Positions 51,821 through 61,940 are shown, numbered from the stretch's first letter. The stretch is DNA of 64,000 bases from Halomonas getboli (GCF_023094245.1 NZ_JALMEW010000001.1:389397-453396), one strand, 5' to 3'. The notes: generated from the letters alone by a model not told the origin. A program made the numbers and translations.

Positions 51821-52729
51821 ATGAGCACGCCTTCCGCTTCTCCATCCTCCCCATCTCCACCATCGAGAGGAGTGTCCTCGACCAGCGACTACGTGGCCTT
51901 CTGGAACGACACCCTGGCCGACAAGTTCAACCGCTTCCAGACCATCCTGATGAACGGCCTCAGCTATCACAGCCGCGTGGCCCTGGAGGAACTCGAGGTG
52001 GCACCCGGCTCGCGCATTCTCGACGTGGGCTGCGGCTGGGGCGATACCGCCATTCAGCTGGCGCGGATGACCGGCCCCGAGGGCGAGGTGCTGGGCATCG
52101 ACTGCGTCGACGCCTTCCTCGATGACGCTCGACGGCGCGCCGAGGAAGCCGGCGTGCGCAACGTGCGCTTCGAGGCCGCCGACGTCGAGCGCTTTCCCTT
52201 CTCGCCGACGTTCGACCTGTGCTTCTCGCGCTTCGGCATGATGTTCTTCGAGCATCCGGTGCCCGCCATGCGCAACGTCTTCCAGGCCCTCAAGCCCGGT
52301 GGGGAGCTGATGTTCATCGTCTGGCGCGACATCGCCGACAACCCCTGGCTGGGGCTGCCCAGAGACGTGGTGCTCGACTTCCTGCCGCCGCCCGGAGAGA
52401 ACGCCCGCAGCTGCGGCCCCGGTCCCTTCTCGATGGCCGACCCCGAGACGGTGCGCGCTCAGCTGGAGATCGCCGGCTTCGAGGACATCGGCTTCGACCG
52501 CAACGACGGTCCGGTCGAGGTGGGCGACTCGGTGGAGGATGCACTGCGCTTCCAGCTGGCGCTGGGGCCGGCAGGGGAGGTGTTCCGCGAGGCCGGCGAC
52601 GAGGCCGAACGGCAGCGCCCCGAGATCGAGGCGGCGCTGCGCAAGGCGCTGACGCCCTTCGAGCAGGGCGGCAAGATCGTGATGGGCTCGAGCTCCTGGA
52701 CGATCGTCGCCCGCAAGCCTCGATCCTGA
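51821..52729 (+). CDS. class I SAM-dependent methyltransferase
   Basis: A 302-residue methyltransferase: motif I RILDVGCGWGDTAIQLA, motif II region GEVLGIDCVDAFLDDARRR, and FDLCFSRFGMMFFEHPVPAM at the post-II helix. The first ~30 residues are Ser/Pro-rich and disordered. It resembles UbiE/MenG-like and arsenite-type small-molecule methyltransferases, but lacks diagnostic residues for either. GGGAGA sets the ATG at 51821; an ATG 17 codons upstream is unlikely. Substrate unknown. Confidence 0.88.
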   Translation: MSTPSASPSSPSPPSRGVSSTSDYVAFWNDTLADKFNRFQTILMNGLSYHSRVALEELEVAPGSRILDVGCGWGDTAIQLARMTGPEGEVLGIDCVDAFLDDARRRAEEAGVRNVRFEAADVERFPFSPTFDLCFSRFGMMFFEHPVPAMRNVFQALKPGGELMFIVWRDIADNPWLGLPRDVVLDFLPPPGENARSCGPGPFSMADPETVRAQLEIAGFEDIGFDRNDGPVEVGDSVEDALRFQLALGPAGEVFREAGDEAERQRPEIEAALRKALTPFEQGGKIVMGSSSWTIVARKPRS

Positions 52730-52771
52730 TCCTGCCTGCGATGCGACGACGCGCCAATCCGGTGTGATGCG

Positions 52772-52798
52772 AGAGGCACGGGCTATCCCCGTGCCTCT
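52772..52798 (+). terminator. hairpin after the methyltransferase gene
   Basis: An 11-bp perfect stem (AGAGGCACGGG and complement) with a 5-base loop and a weak T-rich tail. Confidence 0.65.
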
Positions 52799-52975
52799 TC
52801 GCCTTGTGTCCGCTCTGCCGGATTCTCGCCGCCGTTAGTGCAAATCTTTCAATGTTTTCGAAAATATAATTCGAATTAAGCCGCTTTTGTTCGTAATAGT
52901 AGGACTGTAAGCTAGCTAACAAGTTGCAAGGCACCGAAAGATTGACACGAACCCAACGTCCACAGGAGCCCCATC

Positions 52976-53260
52976 ATGAACACCAAGCTGACCCTTTCCG
53001 CGCTGCTGATCGCCGCTCTGCCGCTGGCCGCCCAGGCCGATGACAACGCCACCCAGCGCGCCCTGGAGCTGAACCAGCAGCCGATTGCCGCCCCGAGCCA
53101 TCAGGCGCCGTCGGTCCAGTTCGATGCCAGCCAGATCAGCGGCGATAGCCAGGCCATGAGCCAGGCCCGAGCCGATCAGCTGAGCCACAGCCGCAGCGTC
53201 AAGACCGACGTCCCGCTCTCCGGCGACCCGCTGGCACCGGCCAAGCTTGCCACCACTTAA
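52976..53260 (+). CDS. small secreted protein, copy 1 of a tandem pair
   Basis: A 94-residue protein with a signal peptide ([20 protein letters not shown], cleavage after AQA) and a polar 73-residue mature part rich in Ala, Gln, Ser ([33 protein letters not shown]). No cysteine and no known domain. AGGAG precedes the ATG. The upstream region is AT-rich. The second copy begins 97 bp downstream and is ~90% identical. Probably periplasmic; function unknown. Confidence 0.75.
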   Translation: MNTKLTLSALLIAALPLAAQADDNATQRALELNQQPIAAPSHQAPSVQFDASQISGDSQAMSQARADQLSHSRSVKTDVPLSGDPLAPAKLATT

Positions 53261-53357
53261 GCGTGCGACAACCCGAGCCGGCCGCCGGCGGAGATCCCGC
53301 CAGGCACCGACCTGACCGTCACACACAGATGCCTTTCACGCTTCTAAGGAGATCCTC

Positions 53358-53642
53358 ATGAACACCAAGCTGACCCTTTCCGCGCTGCTGATCGCCGCGC
53401 TTCCGCTGGCCGCCCAGGCCGATGACAATGCCGCCCAGCGCGCCCTGGAGCTGAACCAGCAGCCGGTTGCCGCCCCGAGCCATCAGGCGCCGACCGCCCG
53501 GTTCGATGCCAGCCAGATCAGCGGCGGCAGCCAGGCCATGAAAGAGGCCCGCGCCGATCAGCTGAGCCACAGCCGCAGCGTCAAGACCGACGTCTCGGTC
53601 TCCGGCGACCCGCTGGCGCCGGCCAAGCTCGCGACCACCTGA
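53358..53642 (+). CDS. small secreted protein, copy 2 of a tandem pair
   Basis: 94 residues, with an identical signal peptide and the same pattern ([34 protein letters not shown], ending [12 protein letters not shown]) as copy 1. Differences are scattered substitutions only, so both copies are under constraint or the duplication is recent. Own AGGAGATCC ribosome site; a strong terminator follows. Function unknown. Confidence 0.75.
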   Translation: MNTKLTLSALLIAALPLAAQADDNAAQRALELNQQPVAAPSHQAPTARFDASQISGGSQAMKEARADQLSHSRSVKTDVSVSGDPLAPAKLATT

Positions 53643-53679
53643 GCCGGCCACCAGCGAAGGACCGCTCGACTCGAGCCGG

Positions 53680-53716
53680 AACGAACAAGGCCCCGCCAAG
53701 CGGGGCCTCGTTCGTT
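53680..53716. terminator. bidirectional terminator between secreted pair and xdhC
   Basis: 17-base arms with one mismatch (core AGGCCCCGC/GCGGGGCCT) around CAA, ending GTTCGTT on the plus strand and the mirror on the minus strand; lies between convergent genes. Confidence 0.85.
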
Positions 53717-53742
53717 GCTGGGCGATTGTGTGGGGTCGGTTG

Positions 53743-54714
53743 TCACTTGCCGCGCATCACCCGCACGATGTCGCCCACCGTGGCCAGGGCGATCTCCGCC
53801 GGTGTCTTGCTGCCGAGATCCAGACCGATCGGCATATGGATGCGTTCCAGGGCCGCCTCGTCGAGGCCGCCGCTGCGCCTGAGGCGCTCGGCCCGCTTCT
53901 CCGAGGTGCGCCGGGAGCCCATCACGCCGATGTAGAAGGCCTTACCGCGCACGGCCTCGAGCATGGTCAGGTCGTCCAGACGCGGGTCGTGGGTGGCGGC
54001 GACCACCGCCGTCATGCGGTGGGCGCCCTCGCGGCGCAGGAACTCGCTCGGCAGCTCGCGGTGGCTGCGGGCGTCGCCGAGCTCGACGCCTTCCCAGGCC
54101 TCGGGGCGCGGATCGCACACCACCACCTCGAAGCCCAGCGCCAGGCCGAACTGCACGCAGAACTGGCTGACCGGCGAGAGGCCGGCGACCAGCAGCCGCG
54201 CGGCGGGACCGACATGGATGCGTACTGCCTCCTCGTCGCGTGCCACGCCAGGTCCCATGGTCGCCGCGACCTGCCAATGGCTCTCGCCGTCGGCGAGGGC
54301 CACCCGGCGTTCCAGCAGCTGGCCGCCCTGCAGCGCCTCGGCGTAGGCGTCGAGCTCGTCGGCTACCGTCACCGCAGCGGCGGTAGCCGGCCAGTGCTCG
54401 ATCAGCACCTCGAGCCGCCCCTCGCAGGGCAGGCTCACCCGGCTGCCGTGCAGCGCATCGTGGCCGTTACCGTAGGCGATGACCTGGGCCGGCGCGCGAA
54501 AGTCGCCGGCCGCAAGCCGTTCCAGGAAGTCCTCCTCCACGCAGCCGCCGGACAGCGAGCCCAGATGACGGCCGTCGCCCCGGGAGACCAGCAGGGCGCC
54601 CGGTTCGCGCGGCGCCGAGCCGAAGGTCGAGAGCACCGTGCACCACCACAGATCATGGCCCTCGGCGTGCCAGCGCTTCGCGGCCTCGACCACCTCCACG
54701 TCCAGTGCGCGCAT
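53743..54714 (-). CDS. XdhC/CoxI family molybdenum hydroxylase maturation factor
   Basis: A 323-residue protein with the N-terminal XdhC domain ([31 protein letters not shown]) and a C-terminal Rossmann domain ([32 protein letters not shown]). XdhC proteins bind molybdenum cofactor and help its sulfuration before insertion into xanthine-dehydrogenase-family enzymes. It lies two bases after the large hydroxylase subunit gene, its likely client. AAGGG precedes the ATG. Confidence 0.9.
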   Translation of the reverse strand: MRALDVEVVEAAKRWHAEGHDLWWCTVLSTFGSAPREPGALLVSRGDGRHLGSLSGGCVEEDFLERLAAGDFRAPAQVIAYGNGHDALHGSRVSLPCEGRLEVLIEHWPATAAAVTVADELDAYAEALQGGQLLERRVALADGESHWQVAATMGPGVARDEEAVRIHVGPAARLLVAGLSPVSQFCVQFGLALGFEVVVCDPRPEAWEGVELGDARSHRELPSEFLRREGAHRMTAVVAATHDPRLDDLTMLEAVRGKAFYIGVMGSRRTSEKRAERLRRSGGLDEAALERIHMPIGLDLGSKTPAEIALATVGDIVRVMRGK

Positions 54715-54716
54715 GG

Positions 54717-56981
54717 TCAGCCCTTCAGCTGGTCGGCGATCGGCAGCCGGCGAATGCGCTGGCCGGTGGCGGCGAAGATGGCGTTGGTCACCGCCGGGGC
54801 GAGCGGCGGCACGCCGGGTTCGCCGACGCCGGTGGGCGCCTCGGCGGACGGCAAGATATGCACCTCGATCTCTGGCATCTCGTTCAAGCGCAGCACCTGG
54901 AAGTCATGGAAGTTCGACTGCTGCACCTGGCCGTCGTCGAGGGTCAGCTCGCTGTGCAGCGCCGCCGCCAGGGCGAAGCCGATGCCGCCTTCCATCTGCG
55001 CCCGGACCATGTCCGGATTGACCGCCAGCCCGCAGTCCACCGCGCAGACGACGCGGTCGACCTTGAGCTGGCCGTCGGCGTCGACCGTGACCTCGGCGAC
55101 CTGGGCGACGTAGCTGCCGAACGACTCGTGGACGGCGATGCCGCGGCCGCGTTTCACGCCCTCGGCGCCGCCTTCCAGCGGCGTCGACCAGCCGGCCTTC
55201 TCGGCGGCCAGGTCGAGCACGCCCTGCCAGCGCGGGCGCTCACCGAGCCGCTCGCGGCGATACTGGTAAGGGTCCTGGCCCGCTGCCGCGGCGGCCTCGT
55301 CGATCAGGCTCTCGGTGGAAAAGCCGGTATGGGTGTGGCCCACGGAGCGCCACCATTGCACCGGCACGCCGATATCGCTTGGCGTGTGCAGCTCGACGTT
55401 GAGCGAGGGCACGCCGTAGGCCAGCTCGGCGACGCCTTCTACGGAGGTAGGGTCGATGCCGTCCTTGACCATCATCGATTCCATCGGCGTGCCGGTCATG
55501 ATCGACTGGCCGACCAGGCGCTGGTGCCAGGCGGTCAGGTTGCCGTCGGCGTCCAGGGCGAGGCGGGCGCGATGATAGTTGAACGGGCGATAGTAGCCGC
55601 CGCGGGTGTCGTCCTCGCGGGTCCAGACCATCTTGATCGGTACCGCCTGGCCCTGTTCGCGGGCGGCCTTGGCGATCGCGGCGGCCTCCAGCACGTAGTC
55701 GCTGACCGGGTTGGCGCGGCGGCCGAAGCTGCCGCCGGCGAACAGCTGCTGGATGCGCACCTGCTCCGGCGCCAGGCCGAGCAGCTCGGCGACCTGCTTC
55801 TGGTCCATGGTCTGCCACTGCTCGCCGTTGAGGATGTTGCAGTGATCGTCCTTGAGATCGACCACGCAGTTGAGCGGCTCCATGGCGGCGTGGGCCAGAT
55901 AGGGCACCACGTAGTCGGCCTCGATCACCTGGGCGGCGTCGTCCAGCGCTGCGGCGGCGTCGCCGCGGTCGGTGACCGTGTCGCCGGGCTGGCCGGCGCG
56001 CTCGCGGTAGTCGGCCTCCAGTGCCTCGCTGCCCATGGTGAAGGCCTGGCTGTCGTCCCACTCGAGGCTCAGGGCGTCGCGGCCCTTGATGGCGGCCCAG
56101 GTGTTGGTGGCCAGTACCGCGACCAGGTCGCCGTCGCGGGTCGGGGAGGAGAAGCGCACGCTGGCCACCACGCCCGGCACCTTGAGCGTCTCGGCGTCGT
56201 CGACGCCGGTCAGCCGGCTGCCGAAGCGGGTCGGATGCGCGGGCACGGCGATCAGCATGCCGTCGAGCTGCACGTCCTGGGTGAAGCGGGCGCTGCCGTC
56301 GGTCTTGGCCGGGCCGTCCTGGCGCATCAGCTGCTGCTTGCCGATCAGCGTGAACTGTTCGGGCGACTTCAGCGTGACCTCGTCGGGCACCGGCTGGTCG
56401 GCGGCGGCCTCGGCCAGCTCGCCGAAGCCGAGCTCGCGCCCGGAGGCCTGGTGGATGACCTTGCCCTGATGGACGCTGAGGCTGTCCGGCGAGACCTCGA
56501 GATGCTCGGCGGCGGCGGCCACCAGCATGGCGCGGGCCTTGGCGCCGGCCTGGCGCATCTGCTCGAAGGAGTTGGCAATGGAGGTACTGCCGCCGGTGCC
56601 CTGGATGCCGAACGCCAGGTTCTGGTAGCGCTGGGTGTCGGCCGGAGCGCCCTCGACGCGTACCGACGCCCAGTCGGCGTCGAGTTCCTCGGCGACCAGG
56701 GTGGCGAGCCCGGTGTAGGTGCCCTGGCCCATCTCGATGTGCTTGGCGATCACCACCACCTCGCCGTCCGGCGTCACGCGCACGAAGGCGTTGGGGGCGA
56801 ACTCGCCCTGCTCTCCCGTTTGGCCGGCGGCTCGGGCCTGGCCGTCACGGCCCAGCAGCGGGGCGATGTAGAGGCCCAGGGCGAGGCCGGAGGCGCCCTT
56901 CATGAAGCCGCGGCGGCTGACGTTGATCGTGGCGAAAGCGGCCGCGGCGCGGGACTGGGCGTGCTGTTTCAAGACGTGCAT
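54717..56981 (-). CDS. molybdopterin-binding subunit of an IorB-like aldehyde/N-heterocycle oxidoreductase
   Basis: A 754-residue subunit with a twin-arginine signal ([17 protein letters not shown]), so it is exported folded. Mo-cofactor segments include [35 protein letters not shown] (Q/GR loop) and [19 protein letters not shown] with the active-site glutamate near the C terminus. It matches the single-chain large subunits of isoquinoline 1-oxidoreductase type. It pairs with the [2Fe-2S] subunit immediately upstream (TGATG overlap). Electrons usually pass to a cytochrome, which is not encoded here. Substrate unknown. Confidence 0.9.
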   Translation of the reverse strand: MHVLKQHAQSRAAAAFATINVSRRGFMKGASGLALGLYIAPLLGRDGQARAAGQTGEQGEFAPNAFVRVTPDGEVVVIAKHIEMGQGTYTGLATLVAEELDADWASVRVEGAPADTQRYQNLAFGIQGTGGSTSIANSFEQMRQAGAKARAMLVAAAAEHLEVSPDSLSVHQGKVIHQASGRELGFGELAEAAADQPVPDEVTLKSPEQFTLIGKQQLMRQDGPAKTDGSARFTQDVQLDGMLIAVPAHPTRFGSRLTGVDDAETLKVPGVVASVRFSSPTRDGDLVAVLATNTWAAIKGRDALSLEWDDSQAFTMGSEALEADYRERAGQPGDTVTDRGDAAAALDDAAQVIEADYVVPYLAHAAMEPLNCVVDLKDDHCNILNGEQWQTMDQKQVAELLGLAPEQVRIQQLFAGGSFGRRANPVSDYVLEAAAIAKAAREQGQAVPIKMVWTREDDTRGGYYRPFNYHRARLALDADGNLTAWHQRLVGQSIMTGTPMESMMVKDGIDPTSVEGVAELAYGVPSLNVELHTPSDIGVPVQWWRSVGHTHTGFSTESLIDEAAAAAGQDPYQYRRERLGERPRWQGVLDLAAEKAGWSTPLEGGAEGVKRGRGIAVHESFGSYVAQVAEVTVDADGQLKVDRVVCAVDCGLAVNPDMVRAQMEGGIGFALAAALHSELTLDDGQVQQSNFHDFQVLRLNEMPEIEVHILPSAEAPTGVGEPGVPPLAPAVTNAIFAATGQRIRRLPIADQLKG

Positions 56982-57451
56982 CAGGACACCTCCTGACCGA
57001 GAGAGGTCGCGGCCTCGTGGATGGCGGCGCGAATGCGGACATAGGTGGCGCAGCGGCAGAGGTTGCCGCTCATGGCGCCGTCGATGGCGCTGTCGTCCGG
57101 CTCGGGATTGCCCTGCAGCAGGGCGGTGGCCGACATGATCTGGCCGGACTGGCAGTAGCCGCACTGGACCACGTCGAGCTCGCGCCAGGCCTTCTGCACG
57201 CGGGCCCCGGTCGGATCGTCGCCGATGGCCTCGATGGTGGTGATCTCGCGATCGCCCACCGCGGCGATCGGCGTGATGCAGCTGCGGGTGGCCTGGCCGT
57301 CCAGGTGCACGGTGCAGGCGCCGCACAGGCCGCGCCCGCAGCCGTACTTGGTGCCGGTGAAGCCGACGAGATCGCGGATCGCCCACAGCAGGGGCATGTC
57401 GTCCGGGGCGTCCACCTCGTGGGTCTGCCCGTTGATGGTCAGGGTCGTCAC
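56981..57451 (-). CDS. [2Fe-2S] subunit (IorA-like) of molybdenum hydroxylase
   Basis: A 156-residue protein with a plant-type [2Fe-2S] site ([18 protein letters not shown]) and the second, C-terminal cluster ([29 protein letters not shown]). It carries electrons from the molybdenum site of the large subunit. GTG start behind AGAGGAG. No signal of its own, so it would be co-exported with the Tat-bearing partner. Confidence 0.93.
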   Translation of the reverse strand: MTTLTINGQTHEVDAPDDMPLLWAIRDLVGFTGTKYGCGRGLCGACTVHLDGQATRSCITPIAAVGDREITTIEAIGDDPTGARVQKAWRELDVVQCGYCQSGQIMSATALLQGNPEPDDSAIDGAMSGNLCRCATYVRIRAAIHEAATSLGQEVS

Positions 57452-57502
57452 GGTCGTTCTCCTCTTGTCGTTCTTGGGTGGCGCATGCTTCGTTCGATCA
57501 GT

Positions 57503-58111
57503 CTAGACGCCGTCCCCGCGCCACAGGGTGGCGAGGTCGTCGGCCACGTCGATATCGAGATGGATGCCGGGATCGTCGATCTCGAGCTCGTGGCAGCGAG
57601 CGCGATGGCGGGCGACGACGCGGCGCGCGCCTTCGTCGCCGTCGAGGTCGGCAAGCTCTGCCCAGACGTCACGGCCGAACAGCACCGGATGGCCCGGACG
57701 GCCGGCATGGAGAGGGCGGACGATGCGCTCGGGCGCAGCCGCGTCGCACAGCCGCACGAGGGTGTCGGGGGCGATGCCGGGCATGTCGCCGAGCAGCACC
57801 GCCGCCGCTTGCGCCCGGGACAGGCTCGGGTCGGTGCCCAGCGCGGTAAAGGCGTCGGCCAGGCTGGCGCCGAGCCCGGCCGCGGCGCGGGGCGCGCGCA
57901 GGATCGGCGCGTCGGCGGGCAGGCCCAGCGCGACGGGGTCGTCGTCGTCGCGCAGCACCACCCGCACACGCGCAAAGGCCGCCGACGCCATGATGAGCGT
58001 GGCGGCCAGCAGCGTCCGGCCCGATGGCAGCCGGGCCAGACGCTTGTCCTTGGGGCCGAAGCGCCGCGAGGCGCCGGCGGCCAGGATCACCGCCACCGGC
58101 GCCTGGCTCAC
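57503..58111 (-). CDS. MocA-like molybdenum cofactor cytidylyltransferase (NTP-transferase)
   Basis: A 202-residue nucleotidyltransferase of the MobA/MocA kind: AVILAAGASRRFGPKDKRLA (LAAGxSxRxG with a lysine), VLLGDMPGIAPDTL (GDMP metal motif), and GHPVLFGRDVW. In this operon it probably makes the cytosine dinucleotide form of the cofactor for the IorB-like enzyme. GTG start overlapping the end of the reductase gene by four bases (GTGA). Confidence 0.85.
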   Translation of the reverse strand: MSQAPVAVILAAGASRRFGPKDKRLARLPSGRTLLAATLIMASAAFARVRVVLRDDDDPVALGLPADAPILRAPRAAAGLGASLADAFTALGTDPSLSRAQAAAVLLGDMPGIAPDTLVRLCDAAAPERIVRPLHAGRPGHPVLFGRDVWAELADLDGDEGARRVVARHRARCHELEIDDPGIHLDIDVADDLATLWRGDGV

Positions 58112-59106
58112 AGCTGGACCAGCATCTTGCCGCGGTTGGCACCTTCGAACAGCTTGAGGAAGGCGTCCGGCGTCTGCTCCAGGCCTTCCACCACGGTCTC
58201 CTCGTAGTCGAGCTCGCCGGCGGCCACCTGGGGGCCGACTTCCTCGAGGAACGTCGGGTAATGGGCCCAGTGGTCGAAGACAATGAAGCCTTCCATGCGC
58301 GCGCGACGGATCAGCACCATCGCCAGGTTGCTGGGGCCGGGGCTCGGCGTGGCCTCGTTGTAGCCGGCGATCAGCCCGCATACCGCGATGCGCGCGCCGA
58401 CCCGCAAGGTATTGAGTGCCGCCTCGAGGCACACGCCGCCGACGTTCTCGTAGTAGACGTCGAAGCCCTCGGGGCAGGCCTCGTTGAGCGCCGCGGTGAG
58501 CTGGGCGGCGTCGCGGCCCTTGTAGCTGACCGCCTTGATGCCTCGGGACTCGAGCCAGTCGAGCTTGTCCTGGGAGCCGGCGATGCCGACCACGGTGCCG
58601 CCCCTGGCCTTGGCCAGCTGCACGGCCAGCGAGCCCACCGCGCCGGCGGCGCCGCTGACCAGCACATTGTCGCCTTCCTTCATCTCGGCGATGCGGTTCA
58701 GGCCGGCCCAGGCGGTCATGCCGGGCATGCCCAGCACGCCCAGGTAGGCCTGTTCCGGCACGTCGAAGGCGGGCAGGCGCTCACACCGGTCGGCGGGCAG
58801 CTGGGCGATGTCGCGCCAGCCGCCCATGTGGCGGATCTTGGTGCCTTCCGGGAAGGCCTCGGCACGGGACTCGATGACCTCGCCGATGGCCGCGCCTTCC
58901 AGCGGGGCGCCCAGCGTGAAGGGCTCGATATAGGTGGTCACGCCGGTCATGCGGCCGCGCATGTAGGGGTCTACCGAGAGCCAGGTATTGCGCACTCGGA
59001 CCTCGCCTTCTGCCAGCGCCGGCAGTTCGGCGGTTTCCAGCTCGAACAGTTCGCGCGCCGGGGTACCTTCGGGGTGGGCGTGGAGGGTGAAGTAGCGTGA
59101 CTGCAT
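58108..59106 (-). CDS. NADP-dependent MDR oxidoreductase (CurA/leukotriene B4 dehydrogenase type)
   Basis: A 332-residue zinc-independent medium-chain reductase: RNTWLSVDPYMRGRM near the N terminus, nucleotide-binding VSGAAGAVGSLAVQLAKARG, YKGRDAAQLTAAL, and FDVYYENVGGVCLEAAL. These reduce alkenal/one double bonds with NADPH; E. coli CurA (YncB) reduces curcumin. CAGGAG precedes the ATG. Its end overlaps the MocA gene, making it the first gene of the molybdenum hydroxylase operon. Confidence 0.9.
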   Translation of the reverse strand: MQSRYFTLHAHPEGTPARELFELETAELPALAEGEVRVRNTWLSVDPYMRGRMTGVTTYIEPFTLGAPLEGAAIGEVIESRAEAFPEGTKIRHMGGWRDIAQLPADRCERLPAFDVPEQAYLGVLGMPGMTAWAGLNRIAEMKEGDNVLVSGAAGAVGSLAVQLAKARGGTVVGIAGSQDKLDWLESRGIKAVSYKGRDAAQLTAALNEACPEGFDVYYENVGGVCLEAALNTLRVGARIAVCGLIAGYNEATPSPGPSNLAMVLIRRARMEGFIVFDHWAHYPTFLEEVGPQVAAGELDYEETVVEGLEQTPDAFLKLFEGANRGKMLVQL

Positions 59107-59208
59107 GTCGTGCTCTCCTGAGGATGACGAGATTGATTCGGTCTCAGCCTACGCCACGACGACGCCGGCCGCCCACAGGGGCGGCCGGCGGTCGGGGCGC
59201 TCGAGGCA

Positions 59209-60261
59209 TCAGTCCTTGAGCGAGGCCATGTCGATGACGAAGCGGTAGCGCACGTCACCCTTCTGCATGCGCTCGAAGGCGGTGTTGATGTCCTGCATGT
59301 CGATCATCTCGACCTCGCAGCGGATGTCGTGCTCGGCGCAGAAGTCGAGCAGCTCCTGGGTCTCCTCGATGCCGCCGATCAGCGAGCCGGCCAGCACGCG
59401 GCGCTTGAACACCAGGTTGAAGCCCTCGATCGCCGGCTCGATGGGCTCGAGCAGGCCGACCAGGATGTGAGTGCCGTCGTACTTCAGGGCGCCGAGGTAC
59501 GGGTTGATATCGTGCTGAACCGGCACGGTGTCGAGCATGAAGTCGTAGGTCTCGGCGACCGCGGCCATCTGCTCCTCGTCGGTGGAAACGACCACGTGAT
59601 GGGCGCCGTGGCGACGGGCCTCCTCGATCTTGGCCTCGGAGCGGGTGAACACGGTGACTTCGGCGCCCAGCGCCTTGGCCAGCTTGACGCCCATGTGGCC
59701 GAGGCCGCCCATGCCGATCACGCCGACCTTGTGGCCCGGCTTGACGCCGTAATGCTTGAGCGGCGAGTAGGTGGTGATGCCGGCGCACAGGATCGGCGCG
59801 GCGGAGGCCAGGTCGATACCATCGGGCATGCGCAGCACGAAGTGCTCGCTGACCACGATCTGGTCGGAGTAGCCGCCCTGGGTCAGGATGCCGTCCTGAC
59901 GGTCGTCGCCGCCGTAGGTCATGGTGAAGCCTTCGAGGCAGTACTGCTCGACGCCGTCCTTGCAGGGCTGGCAGTGGCGGCAGGAATCGACCATGCAGCC
60001 CACGCCGACGATATCGCCGACCTGAAACTTGCTGACCTCGTCGCCCACGGCGGTGACGCGACCGACGATCTCGTGGCCGGGCACCACGGGATAGCGGCTC
60101 ATGCCCCAGTCGTCGCGCGCGAAGTGCAGGTCGCTGTGGCAGACGCCGCTGTAGAGGATCTCGATGGCGACGTCATCCGGGCGCGGCTGACGACGCTCGA
60201 AGGTGAACGGCGCCAGGGGCTTGTCGGCGGAAAAGGCAGCGTACGCTTTGGTCTCGCTCAT
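59209..60261 (-). CDS. zinc-dependent alcohol dehydrogenase (YahK/cinnamyl type)
   Basis: A 350-residue MDR alcohol dehydrogenase. Catalytic zinc ligands: the cysteine in YSGVCHSDLHFARDDWG, the histidine in VVPGHEIVGRV, and a later cysteine in PILCAGITTYSPL. Structural zinc site CRHCQPCKDGVEQYC. Rossmann motif VGVIGMGGLGHMGVKLAKAL; TRSEAK suggests NADP. AAGGAGG precedes the ATG. Reduces a range of aldehydes. It is divergent from the AraC regulator, which may control it. Confidence 0.93.
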   Translation of the reverse strand: MSETKAYAAFSADKPLAPFTFERRQPRPDDVAIEILYSGVCHSDLHFARDDWGMSRYPVVPGHEIVGRVTAVGDEVSKFQVGDIVGVGCMVDSCRHCQPCKDGVEQYCLEGFTMTYGGDDRQDGILTQGGYSDQIVVSEHFVLRMPDGIDLASAAPILCAGITTYSPLKHYGVKPGHKVGVIGMGGLGHMGVKLAKALGAEVTVFTRSEAKIEEARRHGAHHVVVSTDEEQMAAVAETYDFMLDTVPVQHDINPYLGALKYDGTHILVGLLEPIEPAIEGFNLVFKRRVLAGSLIGGIEETQELLDFCAEHDIRCEVEMIDMQDINTAFERMQKGDVRYRFVIDMASLKD

Positions 60262-60485
60262 GGGAGTCCTCCTTGCGGAATATGGGGCCGGGCGCCTCGG
60301 GCGCTCCGGTGAATCGCCCAGGCATTATGGCGGGGCAGCGGCGATGCTGGGGCGACGTTCCTCCGATATTTTTGCCAATTCCTGCGAGAAGGGGCGACCG
60401 GCTATCGCCAGAGTCGGTAAAATTGTCACGATTATCTGTCGAGCCTCGCCTGTCGTCCCCGTTCACGCCAAGGAGCCCAACGTCC

Positions 60486-61385
60486 GTGACCGAGCCGAGA
60501 ACCTGCCCCCTGATCGAGCTTATCGCCCCATTGGTCGAGCGTGACGGCTACACCGCCACGCGGCTGCCGGAGGTGACGCTGATGGCGTCGCGCCGGCCTG
60601 TGCCGCGCACGCCGCTGATCTACGACCCCAGCCTGATCATCGTCGCCCAGGGCTACAAGATAGGTCATCTCGGCGACCGCGAGATCCACTACGGCCCCGG
60701 CCAGTACCTGGTGCAGACGTTGCCGCTGCCCTTCGAATGCGAGACCCAAGCCTCGCTGGAGGCGCCGTTGCTGGGCGTGTCGATCCGCCTCGATCCGGCG
60801 CTGCTCGGCGAGCTGGTGGCGGCGATGGGGGAGGCCGGACAGGGCGACATGCCGGAGGCGGCCCCGGTGCCCATGGATTCGGTGTCGATGACCGACGGTA
60901 TGCAGGGGGCGGTCGAGCGGCTGCTGCGGACCCTGCACGATCCCGCCGAGGCCACCGCCATGGGGTCGCAGCGGGTGCGCGACGTGGTGTTCGAGGCGCT
61001 GCGCGGCCGCCAGGGCGGCGCGCTGCGGGCGCTGGTGCACCATCACGGGCACTACTCGCGGATCGTTCAGGTGCTGTCGTGGCTGCACGCCCACTTCGCC
61101 GAGGAGGTCTCGGTGGAGGAACTGGCGCGTCAGGCCAGCATGAGCCCCTCGACCTTCCACCAGCACTTCAAGCAGGTCACCCAGGCCTCGCCGCTGCAGT
61201 ACCTGAAGCGGCTGCGGCTGATCAAGGCCCAGCAGCTGCTGATTCAGGAGGCCGGCAACGTCAACCAGGCCGCCGAGGCGGTGGGCTATCGCAGCGTCTC
61301 CCAGTTCAGCCGCGACTATAAGCGCTGCTTCGGCATCTCGCCGCTGAAGCATCGGCAGGAGGAGCGGGCGCTGCAGGCGTCGTGA
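60486..61385 (+). CDS. AraC family regulator (AraC_N / YqhC-like)
   Basis: A 299-residue regulator. The N-terminal ~190 residues are the AraC_N type (LIYDPSLIIVAQGYKIGHLG, YGPGQYLVQTLPLPFECET); the C-terminal two helix-turn-helices are VSVEELARQASMSPSTFHQH and QAAEAVGYRSVSQFSRDYKR. YqhC of E. coli, of the same group, activates the aldehyde reductase YqhD, which fits the divergent alcohol dehydrogenase here. GTG start chosen because AAGGAG precedes it; upstream in-frame codons are Pro/Arg-rich with no ribosome site. Confidence 0.9.
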   Translation: MTEPRTCPLIELIAPLVERDGYTATRLPEVTLMASRRPVPRTPLIYDPSLIIVAQGYKIGHLGDREIHYGPGQYLVQTLPLPFECETQASLEAPLLGVSIRLDPALLGELVAAMGEAGQGDMPEAAPVPMDSVSMTDGMQGAVERLLRTLHDPAEATAMGSQRVRDVVFEALRGRQGGALRALVHHHGHYSRIVQVLSWLHAHFAEEVSVEELARQASMSPSTFHQHFKQVTQASPLQYLKRLRLIKAQQLLIQEAGNVNQAAEAVGYRSVSQFSRDYKRCFGISPLKHRQEERALQAS

Positions 61386-61433
61386 GGGTGTGTGCCGGCA
61401 TGGCAGCTCGAGCTGAGGATAGGGTGCTGGTGG

Positions 61434-61757
61434 TCATACCCGCTGGATGTCGATGACGTAGCCGATGATCGGGTAGCCGGCCTTGTTGGCGGCTTTCTCG
61501 GCTTCCATCTGGGCCTCGAGCTTGGAGATGCTGGTGGAGCGGTGCTCGAAGACGGTGTCGAGCTCCAGCTGCTTGGTGCGCACGGCCAGCTTGACGATAT
61601 GGCCGGTCCTGATCTCGCTGGCGGATGCCTGGGGGGGCTGGGGCTTCTTGGGGGCGGGACGGTTCTTCGGCTTGGTGGCCTGGCTGTCTGCCTCCAGGAA
61701 GGCGTCGATCTCCTGGTTGATGGACTTCTCGAAATCTTCCAGATCGTCTGTGCTCAT
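61434..61757 (-). CDS. hypothetical protein, 107 residues
   Basis: Not recognised. Residues ~1-30 are acidic and helical (MSTDDLEDFEKSINQEIDAF), ~30-47 a Lys/Pro-rich linker (KNRPAPKKPQPPQ), and ~50-107 a compact alpha/beta part (GHIVKLAVRTKQLELDTVFE, AGYPIIGYVIDIQRV). Cytoplasmic, no cysteine. AAAGGAA upstream of the ATG supports the start. It lies alone between the AraC and SCO genes. Confidence 0.6.
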   Translation of the reverse strand: MSTDDLEDFEKSINQEIDAFLEADSQATKPKNRPAPKKPQPPQASASEIRTGHIVKLAVRTKQLELDTVFEHRSTSISKLEAQMEAEKAANKAGYPIIGYVIDIQRV

Positions 61758-61940
61758 CGGGTTCCTTTGTTGTCGCGTAGCGGGAACGCTGATTCTGCTA
61801 TATCGGGTCGGGATTGGCCATCGGCCTGGCCGGGGCCGCCAGCGCTTCGTCGGTGAGCCCGTGGTCCAGGCGGGGCGGCCACGGCGCGGCCCGAGCCATG
61901 TCGGGGCACGGTGGCGCGGCGCCGGCGGAAAGGCGGCGTG

